Position numbers and translations under genes: made by a program. A stretch of 64,000 nt of DNA from Chrysaora quinquecirrha (lineage: Eukaryota > Cnidaria > Scyphozoa > Semaeostomeae > Pelagiidae), in NCBI GenBank assembly GCA_014526335.1, contig JACTAT010000037.1, positions 3,360,394 to 3,424,393 of the forward strand. The letters run 5' to 3'. The notes below the pieces were generated by a model, which did not search any database, was not told the DNA's origin, and saw nothing but the letters and a program-made list of their open reading frames with translations. Shown piece after piece: positions 43,703 through 53,791 of the stretch; the stretch's first letter is position 1; each line of letters starts with the position of its first letter.

Positions 43703-43744
43703 GCAGGATTTTTCTAGCAGAGGAGCGTCGTCCAGGAACTTCTC

Positions 43745-43758
43745 GTTTCAAATGTGGT
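43745..43758 (-). promoter_or_regulatory. Candidate U1 proximal sequence element
   Basis: Sense ACCACATTTGAAAC at -43 to -56 from the U1 start, the position expected for the PSE bound by SNAPc at animal snRNA genes, and similar to the vertebrate pattern ACC...TTGAA. A related sequence lies at the same distance from U2. The same sequence is found before the other U1 copies. Confidence 0.5.
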
Positions 43759-44023
43759 ACATTGGCAACGGACCACAAGTGAAAGGCTGGCACTTCCATT
43801 CCGTTGAGATCGGCAAGGGATGAGAACAGATTTGGTAAGACTCGTCGCGGTTGGAACTTTCAGCACTAATGCTATGCGATGGTGAAAGGTCGAAATAATA
43901 AGACAAAGCAAATGCTGTTTCCTGTATAATAATTGTTGATGCGGTGCAATGTGAGAGATGGATGGCTAACACATCCGCAAGACGATGACGACAGAAAGAG
44001 ATGTGAGGATGAAGAAGGTTTTT

Positions 44024-44043
44024 CTGTGTTGCTTGTTTTACAC
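44024..44043 (-). terminator. Candidate U2 3' box
   Basis: Sense GTGTAAAACAAGCAACACAG about 13 nt after the U2 3' end, resembling the metazoan snRNA 3' box (GTTT-N-AAA-R-NN-AGA) used for Integrator-dependent 3' processing. Conserved behind the other U2 copies. Confidence 0.4.
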
Positions 44044-44055
44044 TTCAAGATGAGG

Positions 44056-44241
44056 GGGTGGGCCATCCATGGCGGCACTGCAATACCAGGATAACCTGTG
44101 TCCGGGGTGAAGCAAGCTTCAGACCCACGGACCAATTCCAAAAATCAGTTTAATATTTGAGCACCCTTGGGTGCATATCAGATATTAAGCTGATAAGAAC
44201 AGATACTACACTTGATCTTAGCCAAAAGGCCGAGAAGCGAT
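44056..44241 (-). ncRNA. U2: U2 snRNA
   Basis: Complete; same 3' stem variant as 42649-42834. Confidence 0.95.
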
Positions 44242-44281
44242 AACGAACTAGTCTTCGCTTCAGGCCGCGTCTCCACACGTG

Positions 44282-44299
44282 TTGCAATCACACGTGGGT
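44282..44299 (-). promoter_or_regulatory. Candidate U2 proximal sequence element
   Basis: Sense ACCCACGTGTGATTGCAA at -41 to -58 from U2, aligning with the U1 candidate (ACC, then T-x-T-G-A). It overlaps one of two CACGTG (E-box) motifs in the 154-bp 5S-U2 spacer. Confidence 0.4.
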
Positions 44300-44395
44300 G
44301 CAGGACAGCGACACGGAATTGCCAGTCAGTGCGTGTGCAATACCTGGCTGGCTACGCTACGTCGGTTGAAAAGAAGGACTGCAATTGCAAAAGTG

Positions 44396-44515
44396 AAGCC
44401 TACAACACCAGGTGTTCCCAGGCGGTCACCCATCCAGGTACTGACCTGGCCCGACCATGCTTGACTGCGGTGATCGGACGAGAACCGGTATATTCATGGT
44501 GGTATGGTCGTAGGC
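44396..44515 (-). rRNA. 5S rRNA: 5S rRNA
   Basis: Full 120 nt, T4 terminator run. Confidence 0.97.
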
Positions 44516-44945
44516 GAAAGCTAGAGGGCCGAATGTGCATGACACTACAGGCTAGAGACGCAGAAGTGTGCACACGCACATGTACGTATACGGCTTGATG
44601 CGTACGAAGTGGGTTGATGGAGGTAGATCTTCGTGGGTGTGCAGTGCTGCCGAGAAGGTGTGGTGAGTACTCTGGCCAGTTGGAACAGCGGGCGTGGCAT
44701 CGTGGAAGCCCAGCTTGCTCTTTAACAGTGTTGCAAAGGATGGGCTTCCGGTTGCGGCTGTACGAATGTGGTAAGGTTGGTGCATCTTCCGGCATCTGGA
44801 GCGAAAGATGTGGAAAACGGCAAGCGGTCGGTAACTTGCACACTCTTTGTAGAGCAGGGGAATTTTGTGTCGAGAGATGCCTGGTATCTGGCAAGTCGTG
44901 GTGGTGTTCTGACATGCATGCAGAATTTGACATTAGTACTATTGG

Positions 44946-44947
44946 AA

Positions 44948-44983
<36 letters not shown>

Positions 44984-45110
44984 ATTGTACGGTCGAGTTA
45001 CCAACGTTTGCGGTAATCGCAGGGGTCAGCCAAACCGAACTGCAATGGAAAGGCCTCGCCCTGGAAGAATCTCCTTGTTGATCAAGATGTCTTCCCCGTC
45101 AGGTAAGTAT
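44946..45110 (-). ncRNA. U1: U1 snRNA
   Basis: Complete, GGGG variant. Confidence 0.95.
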
Positions 45111-45296
45111 GCAGGATTTTTCTAGCAGAGGAGCGTCGTCCAGGAACTTCTCGTTTCAAATGTGGTACATTGGCAACGGACCACAAGTGAAAGGCTGGCA
45201 CTTCCATTCCGTTGAGATCGGCAAGGGATGAGAACAGATTTGGTAAGACTCGTCGCGGTTGGAACTTTCAGCACTAATGCTATGCGATGGTGAAAG

Positions 45297-45796
45297 NNNN
45301 NNNNNNNNNNNNNNNNNNNNNNNNNNNNNNNNNNNNNNNNNNNNNNNNNNNNNNNNNNNNNNNNNNNNNNNNNNNNNNNNNNNNNNNNNNNNNNNNNNNN
45401 NNNNNNNNNNNNNNNNNNNNNNNNNNNNNNNNNNNNNNNNNNNNNNNNNNNNNNNNNNNNNNNNNNNNNNNNNNNNNNNNNNNNNNNNNNNNNNNNNNNN
45501 NNNNNNNNNNNNNNNNNNNNNNNNNNNNNNNNNNNNNNNNNNNNNNNNNNNNNNNNNNNNNNNNNNNNNNNNNNNNNNNNNNNNNNNNNNNNNNNNNNNN
45601 NNNNNNNNNNNNNNNNNNNNNNNNNNNNNNNNNNNNNNNNNNNNNNNNNNNNNNNNNNNNNNNNNNNNNNNNNNNNNNNNNNNNNNNNNNNNNNNNNNNN
45701 NNNNNNNNNNNNNNNNNNNNNNNNNNNNNNNNNNNNNNNNNNNNNNNNNNNNNNNNNNNNNNNNNNNNNNNNNNNNNNNNNNNNNNNNNNNNNNNN
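45297..45796. other. Assembly gap, 500 N
   Basis: 500 N between a U2-U1 spacer and the middle of a family A ORF2. It hides at least the 3' end of that LINE and a U1 junction, plus an unknown number of array units. Confidence 0.99.
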
Positions 45797-48484
45797 TATC
45801 AAAGTTCAAGGTGAACAGTGCCTTCCATTTAGCGTTATTGTCATTTTGAAGATATTTTGAAATCCAAGATAATTTAATGGCATCAGCTTTCTTTTCAATA
45901 TCAATAATATTCAACCCTCCTAATTCGTATGGAAGTCTTGCTTGTGCACGTTTAATAGGATCTTTTTTATTCTGATAAATGAACTTCCACAGTCTGTCAT
46001 TGATTTTTTTGAGAACCCACTGGGGAAGAGGGTATATGGCTGCAGTGTACCAGAAGACCGAACTGGCCAGCTGGTTTGCAACCACAGCCCTCCCCCTCAA
46101 GGAAAGATCACGAGAAGTCCAGAGGTCTAAAGTTTTACAGAATTTGTTGATGCGAGGATCCCAAGTTTCTTTTTCTTTCAAAATAGGGCCATGAAAGACA
46201 CCAAGGATTTTCAATGCTTCCCTGCCCCATTTTAAGTTATATGGATTATCCAATCTGTTTTTGTATCTGCCAAGCCAAATTCCATTACTTTTCCCTTTGT
46301 TTATTTTAGCTCCTGATGCCATTTCAAAATCTTGGACACAATCAAAAGTTGACTTGATGGACTGTTCACCTTGCAGGATTATTGTGGTGTCATCAGCATA
46401 CTGGGTAATTTTAAATTCAACATTTTTTATTGTAATACCAGTAATGTCTTGGTTTTTCTGATAGATATGGCAAAATTTGGAAACTAGGACATATAATAAG
46501 GGGATAGGGACATCCTGTCTCACTCCCCTACCAAGGGTGAATGGGGCAGAGATGTACCCATTTACTTTAACACGACTACTGATATTATAATACAATGTTT
46601 TAATATATGAAATGAATTGTGGCCCAAAACCAAAGCTTTCTAGGGTTTTGAAAAGGAAATTCCAGTTTACACGGTCAAAGGCTTTCATTTGATCTAAAGA
46701 TAGAAGGGCTGCTGGGAGATTTTCATTTTCCGCATAGTAAAGGAGATCTCTTAATATATGTCCGTTTGACAGAATTGATCTATTTGGGACACTGCACGTT
46801 TGATCTTCAGAAACAATGATTGATAATACATTTAAAAAGCGATTGGCAAGAGTTTTGCAATTATCTTGTAGTCAACATTGAGCAAACTAATTGGTCTCCA
46901 ATTACCTAGATCACTTTTGTCACCTTTCTTGTAAAGTGTTGAAATTAAGCTTACGCGTTGAGAGTGGGAAAGTTGTTGTAATTTGAAACAGGCATTAGCA
47001 ACTCTTGTAAAATGCTCCCCAATGATATTCCAGAAGGTCTTATAAAACTCTACTGGAATACCATCAAGGCCTGGCGTTTTATTATTTTTCATCTTAGAAA
47101 GTGCTGTGTATAATTCATCTTTTGTTAGTTGGCCCTCGCAACAGTCTCTGTCAGTGTCAGAAAGTTTGTTTTCTACTTTTGAAAGGAGCTCATCTTGCTT
47201 AGTAGTGTCTGTTGTTTCATTCGCAAATAAGTCAGAGTAAAATTCTTTGACAGTTTCAAGCATATCTTTTGGATTGTTTACTATTGTTCCTGTTTTTGTC
47301 TTAACCGATTTCATAACTTGAGCAGCTTGGCGTTTTTTCTCTAAATTACAAAAATATTTGGTGACCCTTTCACCCTCTTCTGTCCAGCGTGCTTTCGCTT
47401 TTACTTTTAAATTAAACGCTTCATTCATTTCAAGAGTTTTTATTTCTTTGGTTATACGTTCAACTAAATCTTTGAATGACTGTCTGTCTGTCTGTTCTGC
47501 TTTTTTTGTTGCATTGCGCAGTTGTTTATAGAGTTTTGATTTTTTCTTTTTGCGTTCAATGGACAGCTTTATGCAATATTGTTTAGTAATTTTTGCTATT
47601 TGCTTTTTAGCTTTATCCCACCAATCAAGTGGATTATGAAAGTCATCAAATATGGAAATCCAAAACTGGAGAAAACCAGACATTGCAAGTTTATATTCTT
47701 CTTGTTGTAAGATAGATGTATTCATTTTCCATGCCCCCTTTCCTCGTTTTATTTTGTCAAAATCAAAAACTAGTAACAGTTTTTGATGATCAGAGTGAGG
47801 AAAAGGAGCAATTTCACATTTTGTAAAGTAGTGCATTGTAGCTTTAGAGGTATAAAATCTGTCAAGTCTGCTGTATGTGCCAACTGGGCTTTTGTATGTA
47901 TATTGCTTTTCATCAGGGTGAAAGGCTCTCCAAATATCTTGTAAATAATTCTCATTAATGGTTTCGATTAGAGGAATTTTTGATCTGTCTACGTATGTAA
48001 TGTCCCTACTTCTGTCTAAGTTGATATCAAGAACTGTATTGAAATCACCACCATAAATTATAAATTCAACATGTGGATAATTTTGGATTTTATTGTGAAT
48101 TTCAGAAAATTTATCTTTTCTTTTTTGTGTTTTATTTCCTCCTGCAGGAGCATATACATTTATCAATAGAAAGCGGTGATCGTCATAGGTCAAGTCAGTA
48201 AAAATGTAGTTTCCTTCTTGGCATATGTCATTAGAATGTATGGTTGCGTTGAAATTTTCAGAAATAAGAGTGCTAACACCTGCAAAATTATTGTCAGAAA
48301 TTGAATGAATTTTGGTGCCTTTCCATCTATTGTCAGAAATGATTGAATTTTTAGTATTTACATTTAGATGCGTTTCTTGCAAAAATACAATATCAGGCTT
48401 GTCATTACTAAGATGGTGAAAGATTGCTTCTGCCTTGTTTTTGTCATTCAACCCATTGACATTCAAACTAAGTATAGAGGGCAT
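45797..48484 (-). pseudogene. Family A ORF2 (APE-RT), frameshifted
   Basis: The first 550 codons are open (48484-46832) and include the APE domain (L-N-V-N-G, L-Q-E-T-H-L, Y-G-G-D-F-N, F-P-H-S-D-H) and early RT motifs K-T-P-G-L-D-G-I-P and N-W-R-P-I-S. A 1-nt loss in a T run near 46855 shifts frame. The next frame carries F-D-R-V-N-W, a garbled R-Q-D-V-P-I-P-L-L-Y near 46500 where several single-base losses partly compensate (others have R-Q-G-C-P-L-S-P-L-L-Y), and Y-A-D-D (about 46390). The garbled block removes conserved RT motif residues. Confidence 0.88.
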
Positions 48485-48589
48485 TCAGATTTAAGGTTTT
48501 GGGACACAATTCAATTCAAGCTACAAATTCAATGACAAAGTAAATAAATTAGTGAATGTATGTTGAAATATATATTATGTGGATGTGTG

Positions 48590-50340
48590 TTAATGTGAAT
48601 GTGTCTTTTGTTTCTTCTTCTTTGTCTTTGCTCTTTCTGTTTCTTGGTGTGTGGACGTCGTCTTCTGTGATGATGAGGATGAGGAAATGGGTCTTTTATG
48701 TTGTGATGAAATGGAGGTAGTACTTGGAGATGGGGTGGGCTGACTGAGTGAGAATACTGATGTAATGACTGGGGATGTTGCTTGTGTGTTTTGATGTGAA
48801 TAATTGAAAAGAGTTTGTGCAATTGTTTGAGTGATTAAATGTGAGTTGGGGAGATTTGTATGGATGGTGAAAATTGGTGTTGTTGTTCATTTGATGGGGT
48901 AATGATAGGTGAGTTGGTTGAAGGCGTTGTAGTGTGTGGTTGTGTGGAATTAGAATTTTTTGGTGGAAATGCGTTCAGTTGTGATATGTTTGGAAGGATG
49001 GATTGTGATTCAAACTGTTGTGTGGCTTGTGGAGATGCAGGGGATGTTGGAATGATTATATTGCCTTGTGCTGAGATTAATGGTTGGGATGGTTGAGATG
49101 GTGTTGTTTGTGGAATGGGTGGAGGGCCTTCAGCCTCGCTACCACTGCTTCCGTCAAATTGTGTTGGGTCATCGTCGTGTTGGCCTGTCTCACTCTCACT
49201 CTGTTGTTGTTGTTGTTGTTGTTGTCTGTGGGAGGGCCTAAGCCTATACTTAGGCCCTGCTGGTCTGTCCTGTTCGTCTGTCTCACTCTCACAATTGTCC
49301 TGTTGCTGTTGCTGTGATGTAGGCCTACGACGATTCCTAGGCAGTGGCCTGTCCAGTTCACTGTTATAGTCAGACAGTATTACTGTATCAGCGTCAACAT
49401 TGTTGTGGTCACTGTTATCGTCACTCATGTCACTGTCAGATGTTTGTCTCCGTACCGTATTGTGAGTTGTTGGTCTGTCGCCGTTTTGTCTAATGTCACA
49501 GTCCACGTAGTTATGTCCGTCGTCTCCACAATGGTAACAAAGCCTTAGGCCCCTCAGGTTGCAATTGATGGTGAGATGGAAAGTGGAATTGCAATGCATG
49601 CAGATGGGTTGACGTCCTCTAAATGAAATGAGTATCTTCTGGCCAGAAATGATTATGAAGGGTGGAAGTGGGTTGTCAGGATTAGGATAGATGGTGCATA
49701 AACGTTTGCCAGTGGAAATTGTGGGAAATTCTTGATATGTTTGATGCCAGATGTTCAGTATTTTTCCATGGGGCTGAAGCTGTTCGAATATGTCTGCATT
49801 TGAGATGTCAGGTGAAGCAAATGGGATGGTAATGAGTGTTGGTCTTTGGCGTATGGGCTGTATTGGCAATGGGTGTTCAGGTTGGGATGGAAGAAATATG
49901 GTTTTTGATAAGAGGACGTTAACCAAATGGGATGATGATAATATGGCGTTCCAATTTTGATGACCTTGTCTGGATGGCATTCGTTGTAAATGAGTGATTG
50001 CGCATGGATTATTTAGTGTCTTGTGAATTGTTTTGATAATTTCGATGTGTGTTACAAATGATTTGGTGTAAAATTTAATGCCTCTGAATACTAGACCACT
50101 GAGGGTAGTTTCTCGTGTATCCTTGCGTAAGGTTTCTGCAAAGGTATTACCTGCGTTGCTGTTAGTTCCTGCTTGCTGTTCATTTTCTGATGCTATTGAT
50201 TCTTGATTCTGTGATTCTTCTTCTTGCTGCGCATGCGCGATTCTGGAAGGCTGCATATTATCGTCTTCAACAATGTCACTCCATCTTGTATTCTGTTCCA
50301 TTGGTAGATCTTCTGTCGCACTATTACCTGACGGGTCCAT
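48590..50340 (-). CDS. Family A ORF1, CCHC protein (late frameshift)
   Basis: ATG at 50340, 12 nt into the element, starting M-D-P-S-G-N-S-A-T-E-D. 501 codons are open to 48835, then a single-base loss moves the last roughly 80 codons (Ser/Thr-rich, basic tail, stop TAA at 48590-48592) to another frame. Two CCHC knuckles, C-M-H-C-N-S-T-F-H-L-T-I-N-C and C-Y-H-C-G-D-D-G-H-N-Y-V-D-C. Duplicated D-R-P...R-R/L-R-P poly-Q repeats lie near 49340-49200. The N-terminal half has RRM-like hydrophobic blocks (L-I-T-I-P-F-A-S-P-D-I...G-K-I-L-N-I-W). Probable RNA-binding RNP protein. Confidence 0.85.
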
Positions 50341-50351
50341 GTTGAAACACT

Positions 50352-50372
50352 TCTTCCCCGTCAGGTAAGTAT
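50352..50372 (-). pseudogene. U1: U1 5' fragment (nt 1-21), LINE junction
   Basis: GGGG variant; ends AAGA at the family A 5' end. Confidence 0.9.
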
Positions 50373-50725
50373 GCAGGATTTTTCTAGCAGAGGGAGCGTC
50401 GTTGAGGAACTTCTCGTTTCAAATGTGGTACATTGGCAACAGACCACAAGTGAAAGGCTGGCACTTCCATTCCGTTGAGATCGGCAAAGGATGAGAACAG
50501 ATTTGGTAAGACTCGTTGCGGTTGGAACTTTCAGCACTAATGCTATGCGATGGTGAAAGGTGGAAATAATAAGACAAAGCAAATGCTGTTTCCTGTATAA
50601 TAATTGTTGATGCGGTGCAATGTGAGAGATGGATGGCTAACACATCCGCAAGACGATGACGACAGAAAGAGATGTGAGGATGAAGAAGGTTTTCTGTGTT
50701 GCTTGTTTTACACTTCAAGATGAGG

Positions 50726-50911
50726 GGGTGGGCCATCCATGGCGGCACTGCAATACCAGGACAACCCGTGTCCGGGGTGAAGCAAGCTTCAGACCCACGG
50801 ACCAATTCCAAAAATCAGTTTAATATTTGAGCACCCTTGGGTGCATATCAGATATTAAGCTGATAAGAACAGATACTACACTTGATCTTAGCCAAAAGGC
50901 CGAGAAGCGAT
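50726..50911 (-). ncRNA. U2: U2 snRNA
   Basis: Complete, consensus sequence. Confidence 0.96.
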
Positions 50912-51067
50912 AACGAACTAGTCTTCGCTTCAGGCCGCGTCTCCACACGTGTTGCAATCACACGTGGGTGCAGGACAGCGACACGGAATTGCCAGTCAGT
51001 GCGTGTGCAATACCTGGCTGGCTACGCTACGTCGGTTTGAAAAGAAGGACTGCAATTGCAAAAAGTG

Positions 51068-51187
51068 AAGCCTACAACACCAGGTGTTCCCAGGCGGTCA
51101 CCCATCCAGGTACTGACCTGGCCCGACCATGCTTGACTGCGGTGATCGGACGAGAACCGGTATATTCATGGTGGTATGGTCGTAGGC
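51068..51187 (-). rRNA. 5S rRNA: 5S rRNA
   Basis: Full 120 nt, T5 terminator run. The upstream spacer has a unique CCAGAGG in place of CTACAGG. Confidence 0.97.
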
Positions 51188-51620
51188 GAAAGCTAGAGGG
51201 CCGAATGTGCATGACACCAGAGGCTAGAGACGCAGAAGTGTGCACATGCACATGTACGTATACGGCTGGATGCGTACGAAGTGGGTTGATGGAGGTAGAT
51301 CTTCGTGGGTGTGCAGCGCTGCTGAGAAGGTGTGGTGAGTACCCTGGCCAGTTGGAACAGTGGGCGTGGCATTCGTGGAAGCCCAGCTTGCTCTTAAATA
51401 GTGTTGCGAAGGATGGGCTTCCGGTTGCGGCTGTACGAATGTGGTAAAGGTTGGTGCATCTTCCGGCATCTGGAGCGAAAGATGTGGAAAGCGGCAAACG
51501 GTCGGTAACTTGCACACTCTTTGTAGAGTAGGGGAATTGTTGTGTCGAGAGATGCCTGGTATCTGGCAAGTCGTGGTGGTGTTCTGACATGTATGCAGAA
51601 TTTGACATTAGTACTATTGG

Positions 51621-51622
51621 AA

Positions 51623-51658
<36 letters not shown>

Positions 51659-51783
51659 ATTGTACGGTCGAGTTACCAACGTTTGCGGTAATCGCAGGGT
51701 CAGCCAAACCGAACTGCAATGGAAAGGCCTCGCCCTGGAAGAATCTCCTTGTTGATCAAGATGTCTTCCCGTCAGGTAAGTAT
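51621..51783 (-). ncRNA. U1: U1 snRNA, short variant
   Basis: GGG variant and also one base shorter at TGACCCTGCG (others TGACCCCTGCG), at the base of stem-loop III. Otherwise complete. Confidence 0.92.
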
Positions 51784-52136
51784 GCAGGATTTTTCTAGCA
51801 GAGGAGCGTCGTCCAGGAACTTCTCGTTTCAAATGTGGTACATTGGCAACAGACCACAAGTGAAAGGCTGGCACTTCCATTCCGTTGAGATCGGCAAAGG
51901 ATGAGAACAGATTTGGTAAGACTCGTCGCGGTTGGAACTTTCAGCACCAATGCTATGCGATGGTGAAAGGTGGAAATAATAAGACAAAGCAAATGCTGTT
52001 TCCTGTATAATAATTGTTGATGCGGTGCAATGTGAGAGATGGATGGCTAAGACATCCGCAAGACGATGACGACAGAAAGAGATGTGAGGATGAAGAAGGT
52101 TTTTCTGTGTTGCTTGTTTTACACTTCAAGATGAGG

Positions 52137-52322
52137 GGGTGGGCCATCCATGGCGGCACTGCAATACCAGGACAACCCGTGTCCGGGGTGAAGCAAGCTT
52201 CAGACCCACGGACCAATTCCAAAAATCAGTTTAATATTTGAGCACCCTTGGGTGCATATCAGATATTAAGCTGATAAGAACAGATACTACACTTGATCTT
52301 AGCCAAAAGGCCGAGAAGCGAT
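52137..52322 (-). ncRNA. U2: U2 snRNA
   Basis: Complete, consensus sequence. Confidence 0.96.
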
Positions 52323-52478
52323 AACGAACTAGTCTTCGCTTCAGGCCGCGTCTCCACACGTGTTGCAATCACACGTGGGTGCAGGACAGCGACACGGAAT
52401 TGCCAGTCAGTGCGTGTGCAATACCTGGCTGGCTACGCTACGTCGGTTTGAAAAGAAGGACTGCAATTGCAAAAAGTG

Positions 52479-52598
52479 AAGCCTACAACACCAGGTGTTC
52501 CCAGGCGGTCACCCATCCAGGTACTGACCTGGCCCGACCATGCTTGACTGCGGTGATCGGACGAGAACCGGTATATTCATGGTGGTATGGTCGTAGGC
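52479..52598 (-). rRNA. 5S rRNA: 5S rRNA
   Basis: Full 120 nt, T5 terminator run. Confidence 0.97.
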
Positions 52599-53030
52599 GA
52601 AAGCTAGAGGGCCGAATGTGCATGACACTACAGGCTAGAGACGCAGAAGTGTGCACATGCACATGTACGTATACGACTTGATGCGTACGAAGTGGGTTGA
52701 TGGAGGTAGATCTTCGTGGGAGTGCAGTGCTGCTGAGAAGGTGTGGTGAGTACCCTGGCCAGTTGGAACAGTGGGCGTGGCATTCGTGGAAGCCCAGCTT
52801 GCTCTTTAATAGTGTTGCAAAGGATGGGCTTCCGGTTGCGGCTGTACGAATGTGGTAAGGTTGGTGCATCTTCCGGCATCTGGAGCGAAAGATGTGGAAA
52901 ACGGCAAACGGTCGGTAACTTGCACACTCTTTGTAGAGTAGGGGAATTTTTGTGTCGAGAGATGCCTGGTATCTGGCAAGTCGTGGTGGTGTTCTGACAT
53001 GTATGCAGAATTTGACATTAGTACTATTGG

Positions 53031-53032
53031 AA

Positions 53033-53068
<36 letters not shown>

Positions 53069-53169
53069 ATTGTACGGTCGAGTTACCAACGTTTGCGGTA
53101 ATCGCAGGGTCAGCCAAACCGAACTGCAATGGAAAGGCCTCGCCCTGGAAGAATCTCCTTGTTGATCAA
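53031..53169 (-). pseudogene. U1: U1 3' portion (nt 26 onward), LINE junction
   Basis: Begins TTGATCAA after the family A poly(A); carries the same TGACCCTGCG one-base loss as 51621-51783. Confidence 0.93.
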
Positions 53170-53737
53170 TTTTTTTTTTTTTTGAGCTAGGCACATGCCT
53201 ACGCCCGTTTAATTTTTCGATTTAACACAACATATATACAATTTAAAATAATTTAATTAAATAAGTTATGAAGTTGTTCATATTGAGATATATTGTTCTT
53301 TGCAAATGTTCGTTGTTGATAAATATTTGAAAGTGTCTATTTTTAATTTCAAATGCAAATTTAACTAAATTATTCTAAACTACAAATAACTATTCTAATG
53401 AACTTATGACAACAACAAAATTATAACTACAACTAATTTAATAAATTACTTATTTAAGAACCAATTAATCAAACTACAACTAATGAAATTAAAAACTTAC
53501 TTAACTACCATTAAAATTACCTAATTAAACTAACCTAAACAAACCCAATACTATAAATTCTAATGTTAAAATCAAATGAATAAACTACAACTATTTAAAT
53601 ACTTATTAAACTACAATTGAAATTCCCTAATTCAAAGTTTAAAAAATTCAAACGTTGAAACAAATTAATAACCAATTTAATAAACGCAATACAAAAATCT
53701 ACTGTTCTTTATGGATGGACGGGAAGAGGCAAAAAGA

Positions 53738-53768
<31 letters not shown>

Positions 53769-53791
53769 AAAACATGGAAACGAGGCAAGTC
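53170..53791 (-). other. Family A 3' UTR
   Basis: AT-rich, no ORF. A polypurine stretch of about 40 bp (53728-53771) lies just after the ORF2 stop and the terminal hairpin at about 53190-53203. An A18 run in the purine tract is likely length-variable. Confidence 0.7.

Larger units (their letters stand above)
42274..45296 (-). repeat. U1-U2-5S array segment, two full units
   Basis: U1 nt 1-21, then U2-5S-U1 twice, then spacer into the gap. The two units repeat with a period of 1,407-1,408 bp and are almost identical. Spacers 42295-42648, 43109-43538, 43703-44055, 44516-44945 and 45111-45296 hold no gene. Best place to define the array unit. Confidence 0.96.
45797..50351 (-). mobile_element. 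U1 LINE family A, 3' end in gap
   Basis: Full 5' end at U1 nt 21, ORF1 and most of ORF2; cut by the gap about 850 bp before the ORF2 stop. ORF1 subfamily as in 9469-15416, while ORF2 is nearly identical to that of 53170-59419. Confidence 0.92.
50352..53169 (-). repeat. U1-U2-5S array segment, two units
   Basis: U1 nt 1-21, U2, 5S, U1, U2, 5S, then U1 nt 26 onward. Spacers 50373-50725, 51188-51620, 51784-52136 and 52599-53030 contain no other gene. Marker bases (GTGGGCGTGGCATTCG, GGTGGAAATAA) group it with 18061-26749, 31802-32672 and 59420-60830. Confidence 0.95.

Noticed and set aside
42805..45081. Long open frames (up to about 270 codons) across U1, 5S, U2 and spacers
   Set aside because: They recur only because the array repeats; they overlap known RNA genes on either strand and show no protein family features.
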